Positions 36,807-49,753 of a stretch of 64,000 bases of DNA are shown here, piece after piece. This stretch comes from Nepenthes gracilis (Eukaryota; Streptophyta; Magnoliopsida; Caryophyllales; Nepenthaceae): contig BSYO01000028.1 of the NCBI GenBank assembly GCA_033239525.1, positions 10,781,597 through 10,845,596 on the forward strand, read 5' to 3'. The translations under genes were made by a program, and so were the position numbers. The first letter of the stretch is position 1. Every line of letters begins with the position of its first letter. The notes under the pieces are model-generated. The model ran no database searches. It was not told where the DNA came from and saw nothing but the letters and a program-made list of their open reading frames with translations.

Positions 36807-39800
36807 CTTGTTTGATATAGTCACTTTTTGAGGATATATTCTTATGAGTAGCTATGCTGCCTTGCCCAGAACAATTTTGTCTGAATATTTTGTGGCTTTA
36901 TACTTGTTTTTGTACTAAGCATTTTAATAACTAAGCATATCCTACTGCTTTAGGTGTCTAGAGAAATTGCTGATCCAAGTGACATGAGGACAGGGGGCAA
37001 GAAAAAAAGAGAAGAAACTGAGTTCAGGTCGATTGTTCTGGCTATGGGGACATTTATGGTAGATTACAACTGTTGATTTTTACAATAATGCAGCCCTTAT
37101 GAATTCTGTCCTATTAATTCAGAACGGTGACTTCTATAGATTACCACTATTTCTCCTTTTAGAGGTGGGATGGGTGGTCGGGGGGTTATACAATTACTTC
37201 TTTGATTCCATATGATATATCCTTATAACTTTGCTAATTTGCTAAAACAATTTCTTTTCTTCTCTCTCTAAATGTGATGGATGTGCAAGGCTGTCTAATA
37301 TAATTGCTAAAGTCTAGGGCTGTCTAAGAAGGCATTAAACTTTTTGATCTCATTGTTGAACAGGCACACAAATTCAGCTTCCAGTCTCCTGCATTCGATC
37401 GATCATATACAAACTTAGTAGCAAAGAAGAGCTTCATTGTATAGATCCAATGTTGCTATTTTTTGCTTGGGCACTATAGGCTTTGCGATATGTGTTTGTT
37501 ATGTGCTACTATTTTATTTTTCGTGATTATAATACTAGATAATTACAAATTAATTGGCTATATATTGACCGGTTGGAAAGGGTATTAAAGCTGCTGATGC
37601 TTCACAAATAATTGGTATAGATATTGACAAAAAGAAGTTTGACAGAACTACATGTTTTGTTTCCTTGTCAATATTGTCAGTATCATGTTTAGTTATTTGA
37701 CAACACCTACTTTACTACTTTATACTTTTTTTTTATACTTCAAAAATATAATTAGTTGGATATAGTTTAGGATTGAAATATGATATCAATTACTTGTATA
37801 GTAGTTGCAATTATAAAAGTTTGGTAGAATCGATTCTTACCTTATGTGTGTAGCCAATTATAAGCATCACTTGAATTGATTTACTGTCATTCGATAAAGT
37901 TAAAGTATAATGGAACAAAATAAAATTTGCTACTATTATTATGATAAAAGAATATGAGAGAAACTTTACTAATGCTATAATAATCAGGTTGTATACTGCT
38001 AATGTTGGAGTACTACTGAATTATGACCGATCTGCTTATAATAAATTATTTGTTACTACTGATACAGCTGATCTTTACTTACTCCCCTTGCCCAACCCTC
38101 GCCAAAAAATTGGTATATTTATTTTTTTATACTTATTTCAAGGCATGATTTTTTTAAAATAAAAGAAATAAACTTTATATATTAAAATTATTAAATTTAA
38201 CTCAAGGTCTATCAATATTTATAACTTTATTGGATAATGAATATCAGATTCAAGTAGTGGTCGAAGGTTTGAATCAACGAGAACAAGAAGATCCAGAAAT
38301 AAAAGAAAAACCTTACAATAAATATGTTTTATATCTAATGACATATATATTGTGTTTCATAATAGTTCAACCAATGCGTGAAAAATCTCATTGTGTTAAA
38401 TGAAAAAAAAAGAGTGATGATAATCCAGAACTTATGAAGATTGATCTACCATCATCTTTGTGACACATCGTTGGAGAAAATACATAACAATTTATCATAG
38501 AAATAAGTTATCTTGTTAAATAGTATTGCCCAATTAATGTTGAGAATTTGAAGAAAATAGATTATCATATCAAAATCAAATTGATGCAAAAAGTAAAGTT
38601 AAATTCAATAAATTATATAATGACATATCAATAGATTTGGTAGTATTTTTTTGTATTATTTGGTATGCATGATGTACTGCCCATGCCTGGTTGTTGTAGA
38701 AAAATACATATTCCCAAATGAAAATTATGTAAACATGGAAATTTAAGAAGAATTGATGAAATGATTATGTATTTGGCATTTTAGTTTAAGAAGAGATTAC
38801 TACAAGAAATATAAAACTAACAAGTGCCAGATTAAAAACTGCCCTCCTAATGTAGATATTGAACAATGAAAGTGGTTGGTACTCGAATATTGAAAAAGTC
38901 AAAAGTTTTTAATAAGTACATATCTGCTCCATTTGAAAACTGCCCTCGCATTTATATTTGTACTCTAGCCTTAACTTGCTACATTATTAAATAGCACTTT
39001 ATTATTTTGTCAACCAATTTAGCAAAACAGTTACTTTTTTGTCAATTTTTCTATTTTCATAAATGTTAAGATGTTAATTATCCGATAACTAATATTATTT
39101 ATTATTTAAAAGTATAATATGAGTGAAAATAATTCAAAGAATAAAAGTAAATAAAGATTAATGGGCTATGTTAGCACAAAATCTACTGCATGAACTTTGC
39201 ATGAATTAGTAATATCCATTTTAAATATAAATCTACTTATAGGCCACAAATATATGACATATTTTATTATTAGCTAATACTTGAAAATTTGCAAATAGCA
39301 AAGCGCTCCACATTCACATATCAAAGAATCGATAGAGCCAATGGAATACTTGAAATTGTTTGTACGAAAAATAAAAAAATAGAAATTGAGTTGATAATGA
39401 GTCGGAAGATATTTATCAGAAGCCTTTAGAATTACATGAAACTCAAGTTGAACAAAATGGTGCCGATAACTTGACGATAGAAGTTGATTTCTCAATTGTT
39501 ATTGAATGTAAATCTATATACATAAGAGGGATTGGAGAAGGTCCTTGACCAACCAAAAATGACCATAACTATTTAGAAAACCTTTGTAGTGAGATACCCA
39601 TGTGCCTAGAAAAGGTATTAATGCTTGGATTGAGGTTGGAGTGCAACGATAGTTAGCAAATTTGCTAAATAAAAAAGAAGTCAAACTTTGTGCAAAATTG
39701 CTTATCGAGTTAATAGTTGATCTATATTCTGATAAATGATATTTGATTAAAGAAAAATTATTTATAATGTGAACTTCAAAAATTACAAGTTTATAACTAT

Positions 39801-40191
39801 CTTTTTTTATTATATTTTTAAGTGTTTATATTAAAAAATGATATTAATACTCTAATTATGCTAAATTGAAATATGTGGTATGTGATTATAGTTTTTTTTT
39901 GTACTTGTGTACATTTCTTTTGACTGATAAGATTGAAGAGCATTGTATGTTTTCACATTCTTCGAATATGTCATTACTGTTATAGTTTTCAGCTATCTTC
40001 TAGAGAAATGGAATGCACGGGAGAGAGAATAGTACAGATACTAATCCCTCCACAATTCCCATTGGTACAAAGCATAAGCCACAAATTTTCTAACATGGCT
40101 GCCTGTTTGTCAATTGTGACCGGAAATCAAACATCAAAAATTTGAGAGAGTTCCATATTCAACTCATCAAAATTATAAATAAGATAGACCT
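36807..40191 (+). other. CACTA interior with gene-like fragments
   Basis: Balanced, exon-like blocks alternate with AT-rich DNA. One block at about 36955-37060 follows a TTTAG acceptor and reads through as a protein ending EFRSIVLAMGTFM before GTAGAT. Another lies at about 37370-37440. A third resembles alcohol dehydrogenase and is listed separately. The region 37940-39650 contains further short protein-like stretches in shifting frames that may be the second CACTA gene (accessory TNP1-type protein), but I cannot assign a domain. Confidence 0.4.
37575..37646 (+). pseudogene. Alcohol dehydrogenase-like exon fragment captured in the CACTA
   Basis: The frame reads GKGIKAADASQIIGIDIDKK followed by KFDR. 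This closely resembles the 'EGAKAAGASRIIGIDID..KFD' part of the NAD-binding fold in plant zinc-dependent alcohol dehydrogenases (ADH class P / class III), where the Asp at the end of the second beta strand binds the NAD ribose. Only about 24 codons remain, with a stop just upstream and no conserved continuation. It is a fragment without function, probably host DNA picked up by the CACTA or inserted into it. The identification rests on recalled family sequence. Confidence 0.55.
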
Positions 40192-40499
40192 TGTCATGAA
40201 TTTGGATTAAATAGGTCAATTTAAATAATTAAATATAAATTTTAAAATCTAAAATCCTAAATAAATTAAATAAATAATATAAAATTTAAAAATCCTAGTG
40301 TGACCACAAAAAAATAACTTAACAAAATTAAATCCACATAGGACTTTATCATACAATCGTCCAAACAAAATAAATACGACCTACTTTACAATTATTGTAA
40401 GGGAGGTAACAATTTAACTAAAAATCATAATCAAATATAATATAACATCCGATCTGTTTTTGAAATATAACTATGGGTCTATATCCAGCCAATTTCATC
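40192..40499 (-). mobile_element. Truncated LTR1 (R-U5 side only)
   Basis: The 308 bases begin TGTCATGAATTTGG and match the left 300 bases of LTR2 and LTR3 (shared GTGTGACCACAAAAAA and GGGAGGTAACAATTTAAC-like blocks). At about 40499 the LTR stops and integrase-region sequence follows without the U3 part or the 3' end of the internal region, so a deletion of more than 2 kb joined the two. Confidence 0.75.
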
Positions 40500-43400
40500 T
40501 CCACACCTCGAAAATTTGCCAACAACCAATCTCGAGAATGACTTTCTTAATAAGCAAGCGATAAGCCAACTTTATCAACTTATCCATCATCTGTTAGCTC
40601 ATTTTCGTCCAACTAGCCATCAAATCCTTTGCCATTTGAGGCAGACTCAAAACAAAATCTCGAAGGTTTTTTCTTCTCAGCTTCTTCCTTTAGACACGAG
40701 ATAAATCATGCCACATGAGCCACGATATCGTGCTTTATATTCTACCTGTCAGTTTTGACTCGAGATCAAATCGCTATCAAACTCTCTCCACTATAGTAGG
40801 TGGAGAGTCTTCGACGTTCCTATCGAACTTGAATCACTCCAACTCAACCATAACTGCTAACGACCTCATTTGTTTCCGTACTTCTATCCAATCAGCTTTT
40901 CATGCTTTCATCCAATCAGCCAAAACTCAAAAGAGAGAATTCTTGAAAACATGCCCCCTCTCGAACGTGCAATGAAAAGAACTTTGCAGAATGTTCGAGA
41001 TTGCCTACTCGGTCGGTTCCAACTTTAAGACGGCTCGTCCAAAAAAGGATATCACCACTGATCTTTATAAAACTTTCTTCGACAAATAAAAACTTCAGTC
41101 AAAATCCAATCCTGACAGCCAAAAGAGGAAATCCCTCTAGCCCAATCTTCATTCTAGCATCCTCGTCCTAGCATCTTCACGCAAAATCCTCCAAATTGTG
41201 CCGCATTCCAAACTTGTCTTAGATAAGGCACCCGATCCACCGAATCCAAACAAATTTAAATCTTTCATAAAAGTATCATTTAGCACTACCAATCTTTCTG
41301 ATCCTTTAGGAATCGACAAAACTGACGCCGATGGCACTCTATTCATCAATTACCAAAAACTTTCTTCACAAGTATCACTTTAATTAAATACTGATTGTCT
41401 CTTTTCCAAAAGCGCCATCGGCACTGCAATGCTCGAGAAGCATTCAACAAAACTCATGTCATAACTAACCAGATCTAAGAAATTCCGCACTCTCAAGACC
41501 TCATCCGGTCTTTTCAAATTTGCCTCAACTTCTATATTCTTCAAATTTTTAAATGTCACATTAACAACCATATGAACCAAAATGACACCTTCTTTAAATC
41601 TACAACAGACTTTTCAATCGGATCTCATATTTCTCAATATTCTTCAAATAAATTAGAATATCATTGACAAAGCCATCATAACTAACCTAAACACAGTCAA
41701 AAATTTCAATCGATATTATTCATATAAGGTGCTAAAATATTGGACAACCCAAAAGTACCATTAGAGTTCGTAATGTTCACACATTGACCTAAAAGCTGTC
41801 ATATGCATATTCTTCCACTAAATCCTTAATTAAGGATACCTCGAGCACAGATCGATCTTAGAGAAAATCGAAATTTTTTCAAATAGATCCAACAAATCCT
41901 CGATCTTTGAGAGCTGATATATATATATCCAATGCCCAACTAATCCAAACATAGATCCATCAATCTAACTTTAATCACCAAAGAACATTGAAGTACTCCA
42001 CGCCAAGACACTTGGCCAAACGAAACCTTCTCAACAAATTCTACAATTTTTATTTTAATTTCTTTAGTTCAAGCAAGACTACTCCATACGGAGCCTCGAA
42101 ATAGGCGCAGATCCAAACATAACATCGAAAATAAATTTGATCTCCTGATCTAAGAGCAATCCAGTTGCATCATCTGAAAAATAACTTCAAACTTGCAGAT
42201 GATCAAAATGCCTTCAATGGTCAAAGAATAACTCCCAAATGTGACTATATATACCAGATGAACTCAGCACCCATCTCTCAAAAGATGACTCGCTTGCAAC
42301 ACTGAAAATCAACCATTAAGCCTTCTTACTGATTCTTCCTTGGAAATTCGAGGACTCGTATCCCAAAACACAAAATGAAACGGTCTTAACGAAATAGTCT
42401 TCCATGATAAAAGATCCGGCTCCAACTTTACAGACTGTATATGCAAAATGCTTTGTTGGAACGATCTGACTCTTATCTGGATAGCTGGAATTCAGATCCC
42501 TGAAATTTGAACAATCCCTTGACAAATGACATATTTGGCCGCATTTTGAAGCAAATTTTATTTCTGACAAAGTAAACTTGTCTTGTGTACACCTTCCCGC
42601 TAAACTTATAGGCTGACCTTGTAAACTCAACCTTCGAGGAAGAAGTCTTTGCTTCATTTGACTTCCTTTAGCTGGTCCTCTATAGGATAAGCAAGTCCAT
42701 CCTTTGAGTTTTGATTATAATATTTTAATTTCTTCTAGAAAGACTTCTCCCAGAACTACTCCTACTCGATCAACAAAGACTTTTCTAGTTTCTCGCAAAA
42801 ATCCAAAGTTGGAACGACACTAACTGTTTTCATATTGAATATTGAATTCCACAGCTACTATAATGCTTCAACAAATCTTTCAAATTCTTCAACCACTTCC
42901 TGAGCATTGCCTCAGAGGCCGAATCTCGAGCTATTCGTTCATCGATTCTACAATGATGAGATATTGAGGGGACGATTATCCCCTGATCACAGCGATAAGA
43001 GGGAATGAGCAATCCTTCAGTCTTCCTCTCATACAACCGTAGCTTTAAATGTCTACACGATCAGCATCTTCACTGCCAATAAAATCAGATTTGTACATCG
43101 TGGTCCTATCTTCTGGTAGATGTTGTCCATCAAAATTTCACAGTTTCTCTTGCAAAGAGAAACAAGTTGACTTGACTTGAGTTTCTTCATCTTTATCTGT
43201 AGCATCCAATCTTAACGAGTCTTCATTCATTTTCACTTTCACCACTTACTTTCTTGCCAGTCAAAAATCTCCATCTATCCTACGAGATCTCGAACCAACC
43301 AATTTTATCACCTATACCTCTGCCGACTAAAATCACCTTCTCCTCCACGAGATTTTGGACCGGTACCATCCAAGGCCGCTACTTCTTTTCCAAAATTGCA

Positions 43401-43692
43401 AAGCCCAACAAAACCTTCACATATAAGAAAAAACCCAATAAAATTCTAATTCAACGGCTATATCAAACCATACATTATGTCGCTCGCGTGACTCATCATG
43501 ATCAGCTGATCATCCTTCCAATCTAAACCCAAACCTCCACAACTTGCCATTCCGATTCAAATTCAAGCCCAACAACCAAAATATTTTACCATCTGTCAAA
43601 GATAATACTTATCACGTTCAAAAGTTCAATTCATTATTTATCCAAAATGATCCAAAATACCTTTCCTTATGATTTCTTTCGGATACCACTTC
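40500..43692 (-). pseudogene. Ty3/gypsy gag-pol remains, internal region A
   Basis: On the minus strand, gag is visible as a degenerate zinc knuckle KCGQICHLSRDC at about 42508-42546, with its first Cys lost and Gly changed to Cys. RT remains include FVNDILIYLKN at about 41640-41680, equivalent to FIDDILIYS, with the first Asp of the catalytic pair changed to Asn. RNase H remains read IPKGSERLVVLNDTFMKDL (41235-41310), like 'PSGS..LVVYSDAS..GL'. Integrase remains lie at about 40555-40750 (frame-shifted MKHDIAAYV and ELIKSAYHLL-like blocks). Stops occur throughout, so no protein is made. The 3' end is deleted at 40500. Confidence 0.75.
43679..43692 (-). promoter_or_regulatory. Degenerate primer-binding site of internal region A
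   Basis: On the minus strand, GAAG followed by TGGTATCCGA lies next to the end of LTR2. It matches the start of the plant initiator-Met primer site TGGTATCAGAGC with a change at position 8. It marks the 5' boundary of internal region A. Confidence 0.7.
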
Positions 43693-45679
43693 TGTCACAA
43701 ATTCAGACAAAGTATGTCAATTTAAATAATTAATTATAATTTTTAAAAATCTAAAATTCTAAATAAATTAAATAATAACACAAAGTCCCAAAATTTTGGT
43801 GTGACCACAAAAAATACAACTTAATAAAATTAAATCCATACAGAATATCATCAGACAATCATCCGAACAAAATAAATATGACATACTCTACAATCATCAT
43901 TAGGGAGGTAATAATTTAACCAAAAATTACAAACAAAGCAACATAATATCTAAACTATTCCTAAAAAATAACCATGGCATATATCCAACTAATTCCATAA
44001 CCCAATTATATAAAATACCAATTTAAACTATAATAGAATCAAAGCTTACCATCAGACGAATGACTGATAGATCATGACTATAATCTTGCAATGCATCCGA
44101 ATCTTCTACTTTGAAGGGATACAATAGGAAAAGTAAGTGTAATACTTAGCAAGTATCATATTTAAATAAAAAGAGTCTAATAAATCAGAAAAAAGATTAA
44201 ATGGGTAAAATTCGTTCAAATGACAGAATAAATTCTAATCATCGATAAAATGAATCCAATAGAAATTTAAAATCTAATGGTAATCTCGTACTCAAATCAA
44301 ATATCCAAATTCAAAATAAATATCCAAATCAGAAAACAATTCTTATAGGGGCATGTATATATATATATAAACAAAATAGAAGTAATTAAAACCAATTCCA
44401 CTAGACAAATAGCCAATTTTAAAGTACAATCCAAGTCTAAGTCCGAGTCCAAATCGAAGGCCCGATCAGCTTGTGATTTCGATTGGAATATGATAGTCGG
44501 ATCATCCAATAGTCGAATGATCTAATTGCGTGCACAGAAATTGAAGTAGCACAATGACAAATAGTCCAAGAGTTTGGGTTAAAATATATAGTCAAATCAT
44601 TTGTATAAGATATACCAAGACCAACTATGGACAAAATCGATGAATCTAAAATCAAAATCTAAATCAAAATCTAATACAAATCAATATAGAGATACAAATC
44701 ACGCATTAAATTTGAATTCTGATTATTTAAAGATTAGTTTGATAAAGGATTATATATAATTCTGATAATCTTAAGCCAAATCAAATGTAAATTAGGCCAG
44801 TATGAATGGCCACTAATATAGTCTATACCAATGGGTAAGAATATCCAAATAACAAATATTTTTCTGTTAGGAGTTGATCAGAATATCCAATATCCAAATC
44901 CAAATGTATTGACCACAATCCGACACATGCATGCGATTGCACGGTCTATACAAAGTTTTTATACTCATTTTCATACAAAGATACTGATATAAAATATACA
45001 ATATCTAATAAATTATTCAAACTTTTAGAAAAATAGTAAACCCTTCAAAATCATAAAACCAGTCCAGAAATATCCAAGTCAGCTAATGAACCATATATGC
45101 ATGTTCAGATTAAACAGTTCAGGTATATAAAAATACATGTATATTAGTAAAAAATTTAAACAGTATCCAAAATATATCAGATATTAAATCAGACTAAAGA
45201 GGGGGTTTACAAATACTTGCCTTGACCTCATACTTTGTAGATCTGAAGAAAGGATGTCCCGAAACATCTGAATCACGCGATGCTCTTCACTGCCGTGCGC
45301 TGCTCGTGCCTCACCTCGCCCTCTCTCTCTGCGAGTCTCTTTGCCGCTTCCACTGCTCATCCACTGCCGTTGTCGGTCACCGGCGTATCACCATTGGCTG
45401 CCGCCGACCACCGTCGCGTCACGACTGCACGCCGTCGCTGTTGACGTTGCAGACAACCATGATGACCTCACAGAGAGCTGTCAGCCACCACCCACACCGA
45501 CCACCACTGCGCCACCTATGAGCTGCCGTCTCCTAACCGCACCTTGTCGGCCTTTCCGGCGTTGAATCTCTGGCCGACTGTCATCCGCTGCCTCCCATGC
45601 TAGCCTCCTCTCTCTCCTCTCTTCTCCCCTCTTCTCCCCCTTCTCTCTCCCTGATTTCTCTTAACCCTTTTCTGTTATG

Positions 45680-45741
<62 letters not shown>

Positions 45742-45934
45742 TTCTATTTTACTTTTCTTTTATTTTAAAATTCAATTCGATCTTCGAGCGATGACATGGG
45801 TGCACCTTGGGCACCAGCCGACTAATCCAAATATCCATTCAAATTTCATAATATTTAATTAATTTTTATCACAATCAATTTATCAAAAATCACAATTAAT
45901 ATTAAATAATCTAAATGAAATTCGGGATATTACA
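43693..45934 (-). mobile_element. LTR2, complete 2242-bp LTR shared by both internal regions
   Basis: The left end is TGTCACAAATTC and the right end GGGATATTACA, so the LTR has TG..CA termini on both strands. It is bounded left by a primer-binding site and right by a polypurine tract, so it serves as 3' LTR of copy B and 5' LTR of copy A. It contains the family blocks GATCTGAAGAAAGGATGTCC (45240), a GC-rich island (45265-45600) and an (ATT)n microsatellite (45682-45742). It is clearly diverged from LTR3 by eye, so the array is not recent. Confidence 0.9.
45682..45742. repeat. (ATT)n microsatellite in LTR2
   Basis: About 20 ATT units with one break. The same position in LTR3 (54543-54574) and in LTR4 (63975-64000) also holds an ATT run, and the solo LTRs at 31 and 34 kb hold AT runs there instead. 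Confidence 0.95.
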
Positions 45935-45947
45935 TTCTCCACTCTTT
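45935..45947 (-). promoter_or_regulatory. Polypurine tract of internal region B
   Basis: On the minus strand AAAGAGTGGAGAA lies immediately before the LTR start TGTAATATCCCG. This is the expected plus-strand primer site of an LTR retrotransposon and fixes the minus-strand orientation. Confidence 0.85.
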
Positions 45948-48900
45948 ATAAAATTTTCAGCCTCAAAATTTATACCTCTCGATCTTAACCTCAATTATCC
46001 AACAATGAGGATATTTTTCCAAACTTCGTCTGTGCACTTCTCAATATACATCCTTGATCAAATGATTTATCTAAATTCGATCCTCAACAAATAGGGATAT
46101 TCTCCTGAACTCGTCATCGAGATCTCTTAATACTTCTTTGACTAGAAGATTCCTCGAAAGTATAAAGACCGATGGAAATATCTTATTCCTCTGCACTAGA
46201 TCATTCCCATCCCCAAAAAAAAAGTGATAACCTTAACCTAAAATACTTTTCATCGATCAAAATGACTCCAATCCAATTAGATATGAAGGATCATTCATAT
46301 AAAACATATTGTATCCATCTATCAAATTCAGAAATAAGGTCAATCTAAAAGCAACTTTCCTAATCTGCTGAAAATTTTGAATATCCCAATGAACCTTCAC
46401 CTCATACTACCTTTCAACTTTAAAATTGGAATTTCTTCTCTTCAAGATACTTCTAGAAATATCTAACCACTATTCTTGAGCTTTCAATCAATTTGCAAAA
46501 CGGATCTCCTACTTCAAGCCTCCAATCAAATATTGTGATCAATAACCATTAGTCCACACGCTTCCGCTGCGCCACTCTGATCAATCATCAACATTCAAAT
46601 CAAATCAAAAGCCTCGAAGAAGAAATACCTTACAATCTCTACAACTCGACAATATGTCAACGGCTAATCTCGAGAATGACTTTTCTAATAAGCAAGTGAT
46701 AAGCCGACTTTATCAGCTCATCCATCATCTGCTAGCTCATTCTCGTCCAAAAGGCCACCAAATCCTTTATTGTTTGAGGCAGACTCGAAATAAAATTTTA
46801 AAAGTTTTTTCTTCTTAGCTTCTTCCTCTAGGCACGAGATAAATTATGCCACATAAGCCGCGATGTCGTGCTTCATATTCTGCCTGTTGGCTTTGACTCG
46901 AGATCAAGTCGCTACCAAACTCTCTCCACTCCACTAGGTGGATAGTCTTCGACGTTTCCATTGAATTTGGATCACTCCAACTTAGCCATAACTGCTGACG
47001 ACCTCATTTATTCTCGAGTTTCTACCAATCAACTTCCAAACTTTCATCCAATCAGTTGAAACTCAAAAGAGAGAATTCTTGAAAATATGCCTCCTCTTAA
47101 ACGTGCAATGAAAAGCACTTTGCATAATATTCGAGATTGCCTACTCAATCGGTTTCAACTTCAAGACGGCTCGTCCAAAAAGGAATATCATCACTGATCT
47201 TCATAAAAGCTTCTCATACAAATAGAAACTTCATTCAAAATCTAATCCTGACAGTTAAAAGAGAAAATTTCTCTGGCCCAATCTTCATTCTGGCATCCTC
47301 ACCATAGCATCTTCACGCAAAATCTTTCAGATTACACCGCATCCCAAACTTGTCTTAGATAAGGCACCCAATACGTAGAATTCAAACATATTTAAATCTT
47401 TCATAGAAGCATCACTGAGCGCTACCAATCAATCTGATCCATCAGGAATCGACAAAACTGACACCAATGACACTCTACTCTTCAATTACTGAAAACTTTC
47501 CTCACAAGTATCACTTTAATTAAATACCGATTGCCTCTATTCCAAAAGAACCACCGGTATTGCAATCCTCGAGAAGTATTCATTGAAACTCCTATCATAA
47601 CCAACCAGTTCCAAGAAAGTCCACACTTTCAAGACCTCAACCGGTCTTTTTAAATTCACCACAACTTCCATCTTCTTCGAATTTTTAAATGTCACATTAA
47701 CAACCATATGAACCAAAATGACACACTCTCAAAATCTGCAATAGACTTTTCAATCGGATCTCGTACAAGGTCATACCTATGCACATACAAGGCGCTAAAA
47801 TATTGGACAACCCAAAAGCACCATTAGAATTCACAATGGTCATACCTTGACCTGAAAGCTGTCCTATGCACATCCTCCCACTAAATCCTTAATTAAGGAT
47901 ATCTCAGGTACATATCAATCTTAGAAAAAACTAAAATTTCTTCAAATGGATCTAACAAATCCTTGATCTTTGAGAGCTGATATATATATCCAATTCTCAA
48001 ACAATTCAAATATAGATCCATCAATCTAACTTTATTCGTTAGATAATATTGAAGTACTCCACGCCAAGACACCTCGCCAAACGAAATCTTTTCAATAGAT
48101 TCTGCAATTGTTGTTTTATTTTCTTCAATTCAGATAAGACTACCCCATACGGAGTCTCGAAATAGACACAGATCCAAACACAAAATCGAAAATAAGTTTG
48201 ATCTCTTGATCCAGGAACAATCCAGTTGAATCCTCTAAAAACATCTTCAAACTCGCAGATGACCAAAATGCATTCAATGGTTATATAATAACTCCCAGAT
48301 GTGACTATAAATGCCAGATGAACTCAGCTCCCATCTCTCAATAGATGGCCTACTTGCAACACCGAAAATTAACCTTTAAGTCTTCTTACTAATTCTTCCT
48401 TAAAACTCCGAGGACTCGTAACTTGAAATATAGAATGAAACGATCTTAACGAAACAGTCTTCCACGATGGAGGATCCGACTCTAATTTCACATATTGTAT
48501 ATACAAAATGCTCTGCTAGGACTGTCTGACTCCTATCTGAATGTCTAAAATTCGGACGCTTGGAATTCAAACAATCCCTTGACAAATGACATATTTGGCC
48601 GCTATTTGAAGCAGACATTATTTCTGACGAAACAAACTCGTCTCGTGTACACCTTCCCGCTAAACTTGCAGGCTGACATTGCAAACTTGAATTTCAAGGA
48701 AGAAGTCGTTTCTTCATCTGACTTTCATTAACTTGTCCTTTGGAGGATAAGCAAGTCCATCCTTATAACTTTAACTTCAATACTTTAATTTTTTCTAGAA
48801 AGACTTCTCCCAAAATTACTCTTACTTGGTCAACAAGGCTTGTTCCAGCTTCTCACAATAATCCAGAGTTGGAACGGCACTAACTGTTTCCAAATTGAAT

Positions 48901-49738
48901 ATTGAATTTCACAACTATGATCATATTTTAACAAATCTTTTAAATTCTTAAACCTTTTCTTGAGTATTGCTTCAGAGGCAAAATCTCGAGCTTTTCATCC
49001 ATCAATTCTTCAATGATAAAATATTGTGGGGACGATTATCCCCTGATAAGAGCGATAAGAGGAAATGGGCAATCCATGTGTCTTCCTCTCATCCCAACCG
49101 TTACTTTAAATCTCTACACGATCAGCATCTTCACTGTCAACAAAATCAGACTTGCACATTATTATACTATTTTCTGGTAGAGGTTATCCATCGAAATTCC
49201 ACAGCTTTTCTTGCGAAGAGAAATAAGTTGACTTTACTTGAGCTTTTTCATCTTTATTTGTGACATCTAATCTCGACAAGTCTTCATTCATCTCCACTTC
49301 CACTGCTTTCCTTCCTGCCAGCCAAAACTCTTCTTCTATTCTGCGAGATTTTGAACTACCAACTTTATTACCTACACCTCTGTCGACCAAAATCACCTTC
49401 TACTCTACAAGATTTCGGACCGAGACCACCCAAGGTCGCTACTTCTCTTCCAAATTTGAAAAGCCCAACAAAACCTACATATATATGAAGAAACCCAATG
49501 AAATTCTAATTCAATAGCTATATCAAACCATACATTATATCGCTCGCGTGACTCATCATGATCAATTGATCATCCTTCCAATCTAAACAAAAACCTTCAC
49601 AACTCGCCCTTCCGATTCAAATCCAAACCTTTACAACCAAAATATTCTACCATCTGTCAAAGACAGTACTTATCACGTCCAAAAGTTCAGTCCATTATTT
49701 ATCTAAAATGACCCAAAGTACTTCTTTTTATGACTTCT

Positions 49739-49753
49739 CTCTGATACCACTTC
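49739..49753 (-). promoter_or_regulatory. Initiator-Met primer-binding site of internal region B
   Basis: The minus strand reads ..GTGACA, then GAAG, then TGGTATCAGAG (49739-49749). The last 11 bases match the 3' end complement of plant initiator tRNA-Met, the usual primer of Ty3/gypsy chromoviruses. It marks the LTR3/internal boundary. Confidence 0.85.

Larger units (their letters stand above)
45935..49753 (-). pseudogene. Ty3/gypsy gag-pol remains, internal region B
   Basis: The minus strand carries, in gypsy order: gag with a degenerate zinc knuckle SGQICHLSRDC (about 48570-48603); the start of RT in 48039-48266 (ICEFEDVF, then FETPYGVVLSELKKIKQQLQ, equal to 'EFPDVFP....APYRM.P.ELKELK.QL'); RNase H (about 47330-47500, PDGS..LVV.SDASMKDL-like); integrase blocks at about 46694-46885; and a chromovirus-like tail (about 45980-46390, ending near the polypurine tract with a YPHL-like stretch). 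Compared with copy A, it lacks about 90 bases around 47767-47795 that hold the RT catalytic motif. Stops occur in all frames. The total of 3.8 kb is short for a full gypsy interior. Confidence 0.8.
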
